A DNA stretch of 64,000 bases from Sthenelais limicola (Eukaryota; Annelida; Polychaeta; Phyllodocida; Sigalionidae): positions 113,959,916 to 114,023,915 of the forward strand of contig OW804098.1 in NCBI GenBank assembly GCA_942159475.1, written 5' to 3'. Positions 61,065-64,000 of the stretch are shown here, one piece after another; position 1 is the stretch's first letter, and the number at the start of each line of letters is the position of its first letter. Under the pieces are notes generated by a model, which had not been told where the DNA came from, made no database searches, and was given only the letters and a program-made list of their open reading frames with translations. The position numbers and the translations under genes were made by a program.

Positions 61065-61395
61065 AATAGGGAATTTGCATGTGCCACTGCGCATGTCTAG
61101 TACAGTGCATCATGGGATGGATTTTGATGAAATCTGACATACAAATATTTGGGAATATTTTTATAAAAATTGCAAGAATGTTTTCACGAATATCACACCT
61201 TTTATAAGTGTTCTATGACAACTAAATGCATGATGGGAAAGATGGGTAGACCTACTTGTGTTATGGAAACATATATACATAACAAATGGATATTGACATT
61301 AGCGCACTGATAAATAGTCCATGCTGAACATGGAATGATTTCTATAGATTTTACACTGTACCATTAGTCCCATAATGCCATGTGAATCAGGAAAG
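61065..61395 (-). repeat. MITE family C (inverted), right end cut
   Basis: AATAGGGAATTTGCATGTGC to the inverted interior block ATTAGTCCCATAATGCCATG at about 61383, then unrelated sequence. Confidence 0.75.
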
Positions 61396-61417
61396 ATGAG
61401 GGGAGGCAACCTCAGAG

Positions 61418-61530
61418 AATAGGGGATTTGTATGTCCGCCATTTTGAATCTTAATTCACATGGAATTATGGGAGTTGTATGTTGGTGTAAATGATGTATA
61501 AAACATGTTATATTCAGCATGGAATATTTA
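61418..61530 (+). repeat. MITE family C, left part
   Basis: AATAGGGGATTTGTATGTCC and GCCATTTTGAATCTTAATTC to GTTATATTCAGCATGGAATA. Adjacent to, and convergent with, the preceding inverted copy. Confidence 0.7.
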
Positions 61531-61560
61531 GGGATTATACCACGATGGTTATGGCATGAG

Positions 61561-61628
61561 ATTGGTGTACGATTCCATATACCCCACGAGGCCGTAGGCC
61601 ATGTGGGTATATGGAATCGAACACCAAT
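61561..61628. repeat. 68 bp palindrome
   Basis: Arms TTGGTGTACGATTCCATATA and complement meet at GAGGCCGTAGGCC; only a few mismatches. Confidence 0.85.
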
Positions 61629-61769
61629 CGAATAACTCTCGCGTCACTCTCGCTAGACAGCCAGCAGTTGTAGCCAGAGTGACTTTCGGTATGACCCATA
61701 TAACTATGTGGTGCACTTTCATTAGCAGTAAACAGCCTATTCAGCGCACATACGCTTCCCTTCAAAAGT

Positions 61770-62260
61770 GCCCATGCCGATCGCTTATAGCATAAAAAAT
61801 AGACAATATAAAGAATCGCCGATCGCTTATAGCATAGAAAATATACAATATAAAGGACGGACATGTATGGCTTCTAAAATTGCCACCTTCGCTATCGGGG
61901 GTTAAAACTATTTTAAAATCATTTCTACCAATTCAGAATATTCATTTATTTCTTGCTAAGTTGCTAGACACACAAAAATAACCAAATCGATCAAGGTCAA
62001 GCTTGCCGCGTTAGTTGGAAATCGGATGATAATGCGACGGCTGGCCGAATGGACTACAGCTATAACAGCCAAACAGAGGTGCGTATTTACTGTTGTCACG
62101 TTCAGCCAGCCGGCGCATTAAAGTAAGATTCCGCTGCTTGCTGAGCGCGCGCCCATTCAGAGTTCAAGGTCGGTTTGGGGAGAGTGGCTATGCCGAAAGT
62201 TCTCCACAATGCTTCCGGCTTCTTGCTCGAACGTCAACACGTGTGTGATCCTTCACGCTT
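61770..62260. promoter_or_regulatory. Second copy of the CpG-rich promoter-like module, rearranged
   Basis: CTTCGCTATCGGGGGTTAAA and CATTTCTACCAATTCAGA match 29866-29925 in the same orientation, while TTCAGCCAGCCGGC and TTCCGCTGCTTGCT are inverted relative to 30313-30360. GAGTGGCTATGCCGAAAG also recurs. 61770-61850 has a short tandem repeat (GCCGATCGCTTATAGCATA). Confidence 0.5.
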
Positions 62261-62449
62261 ATCGAAGGGGAAAATGGCTTTTTACATCAAACATTTTTAC
62301 ATACAAATGGCTTTATACGTTTGTCATTTGATTAATCTTCGTTGACGACCAAGAATAGAACATGGAGATTCTACTACGGGAATATTTGTGTGGGGAACAC
62401 TAAAAAAAGACCTTGAATTGTCGATTTTACTGGCAAAACATGTGACGGT

Positions 62450-62636
62450 TCTGAAGGCTTGAAGCAAGATGGCGGCCGCCCTGCCGTAGCGGTCTGGAAG
62501 GAAATATGGATGTTTTAACTTTGACTGGATTATCATAGGAATTGATATAACACAAAGGCTATTATGCCTGGAACATTGTGGACTTTTGGATTATATTACC
62601 TGGGTATTTGGGACTCCTAGGCCTATAGCCTCAGAG
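62450..62636 (+). promoter_or_regulatory. Possible transcription start and first (UTR) exon of a gene leaving the window
   Basis: A YY1-type start element AAGATGGCGGCCGCC (62466) lies downstream of the CpG-rich module. The following 170 bp ends in a strong donor, CAGAG|GTAAGTC, at 62637. The ATG in the YY1 site opens only a six-codon frame, so this would be mostly 5' UTR. Confidence 0.35.
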
Positions 62637-62639
62637 GTA

Positions 62640-64000
62640 AGTCATGTTTCTACGAACGGTTGAACGGACGGGACTCGCTTCGATCTTCTGTTTGTCTGCT
62701 TGTTTCAATATTAACCTGGGCAGCAAATGGAATATTGAGTCAAGGTCTTAGTCTAAACTTCAAATTCATTTAATCAATGTTAATATATGGTTGTTCATGT
62801 CGAATTTTATCACAGATTTAGCCAACAAAATGGCCGCTTTTGCCAGTCGGTAACGACAGCCGGGGTGGGGGTGGGGGTGTTTGAGTGGGGATCAATGGGA
62901 AACGAAAAACCCCAAATATACCACGGCAAAAGGGGGGGGCTCAGGATTATAACCAATCACCAGCCAGAAAGTCCCAATATACCATGATGACGCCGTGGTA
63001 TATGGCCTCATATTGCACGGTGAATATAGCCAAAATCTGAGCCAAAATGGACTAATTAAGAATGATCGCTAAATATTTGTATATCAGATTTGAACTGAAT
63101 CTATTGTAAAATCTAGAGCTTTGCTTATAGGATTTTGTGTGTTAAACCGGTCTCATTCTAAGACAAACATCGCCCACGCCCCCTACCGACACAGAGGTGA
63201 ATTAACTTTCTTCCCGCCACACACTTGTATATCACTCCCCAAGGTCCAGAAGTATAAATCCGCCAGATCATAGATGGTGTACAGTATTGCTTTGCTGGTT
63301 AGAATAGTAAGATTATTGTGCTCAGGGTCTATAGCCTCCCCTCCCCACACACAATGCTGTTGATTGTTGTGTTGACAAGCGCTGAGCCTGACCAACGGTA
63401 GAGTGTTGATTGGTACTTATTTGGCAATGTTTGTAAGCCCCCTAGAAACGGGACGGAAATTGGTAACCATATTTTTTGTTTCTTTTTTAAATATGGCCGT
63501 ATGAAACAATTCCTTTGGTCCAAGTTGTAGAGGGGTATCACTGATATCGATAGAGAGTGATAATAGCGTAGTTTTACGGGGAATATACATCGGAAAACAC
63601 ATATCCCCTTGACGGGCCCTTGTATTGTACGAGAGACCCGATTTACGGGCATCATTCGAAATGTTCTATGTTATAGCTACGCTATGTAAACATAGGCGAA
63701 TGGATGCCGGCCGTCAAGTATGGGTCAGGAGGCAATACACCTATAATTAATGTAGTGGTACCTGAATACTTGTTGGCGGGGGTTGCTATGCAGCCATAGA
63801 ATGGACTGAGAGAAAGTCACACAAAAACACAAGAATAGTGAATTATACAAGAATTGGAAGTGGAATTGGCAGAAAAATAATCGCCAATGAGCGATATTAG
63901 AGGTAAACACCAGTGTTTAATGACAAAGTGAAGGAATCAAAGTGTTTTTACTCCTATTGGTTCCGAAAATTCATGCATTAGTTCCTTGAATTCCCACCTG
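62640..64000. other. Right-edge region, no firm feature
   Basis: Contains a G-rich run (GGGGTGGGGGTGGGGG, about 62862) and an inverted pair ATATACCACGG/CCGTGGTATAT (62916 and 62992). A short C-family relic (AAATATTTGTATATCAGATT) lies at 63070. No exon with convincing splice sites was recognised. Confidence 0.4.

Noticed and set aside
1..64000. CRISPR array, bacterial operon or phage features
   Set aside because: All tandem or dispersed repeats are eukaryotic MITEs, minisatellites or microsatellites; no spacer-like organisation or prokaryotic gene layout is seen.

Overview
The window is eukaryotic and almost certainly metazoan. It has spliced genes with GT-AG introns, a rhodopsin-type receptor, a CARD-NACHT protein, two tRNA-Leu(AAG) genes of animal type, and dense non-LTR retrotransposons and MITEs in AT-rich DNA. 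A short interspersed repeat starting GTGAGTGAGTGAG with an internal TTTACGCCC...GGGCG hairpin resembles repeats I associate with molluscs and other lophotrochozoans. A marine lophotrochozoan is therefore a reasonable but unproven guess. No bacterial features are present.

Two multi-exon host genes can be assembled on the + strand from splice sites and codon phase. (1) 2514-28409 encodes a 643-residue class A-like GPCR with a predicted signal peptide and a roughly 250-residue ectodomain, from eight exons whose phases all agree. Introns 2 and 7 are 6.5 and 12 kb because of transposons. (2) 43840-55021 encodes a 1345-residue CARD-NACHT (NLR-like) protein. Its start codon is the last codon of its first coding exon. 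After the NACHT module there are no recognisable leucine-rich repeats. Instead there are tandem symmetric phase-2 exons, two of them obvious duplicates. In both genes one intron/exon boundary has been tandemly duplicated with a period of about 100 bp, leaving decoy 3' splice sites.

Most of the rest is mobile DNA. A roughly 7 kb LINE (about 17990-25040) encodes a coiled-coil/RRM-like ORF1, a NADAR (YbiA-like) domain, an SGNH-esterase-like domain, and an endonuclease/reverse transcriptase ORF2. It sits inside an older terminal-inverted-repeat DNA transposon (16214-25140). A second LINE (about 3590-9390) is broken by an insertion and by a second TIR element (7866-9103). Three abundant MITE families (A, B and C here) recur throughout and nest in one another. 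B carries a TGAGTCA (AP-1-like) site in each terminus; C carries a YY1-like AAAATGGCGGC site. At 56449-56851 there is what looks like a TRIM-type miniature LTR retrotransposon whose terminal repeats contain a tRNA-like sequence. A probable solo LTR lies at 32276-32721.

Layout: 1-2480 repeat mosaic; 2.5-28.4 kb receptor gene and its transposon-filled introns; 28.4-43.5 kb intergenic repeats, a CpG-rich promoter-like module (29.7-30.7 kb) and a long palindrome; 43.5-55.1 kb NLR-like gene; 55.1-64 kb TRIM, tRNA-Leu pair, MITEs, and a second copy of the CpG-rich module leading into a possible first exon of a gene running off the right edge. All exon calls rest on reading splice signals and phase by eye, without transcript or homology searches.
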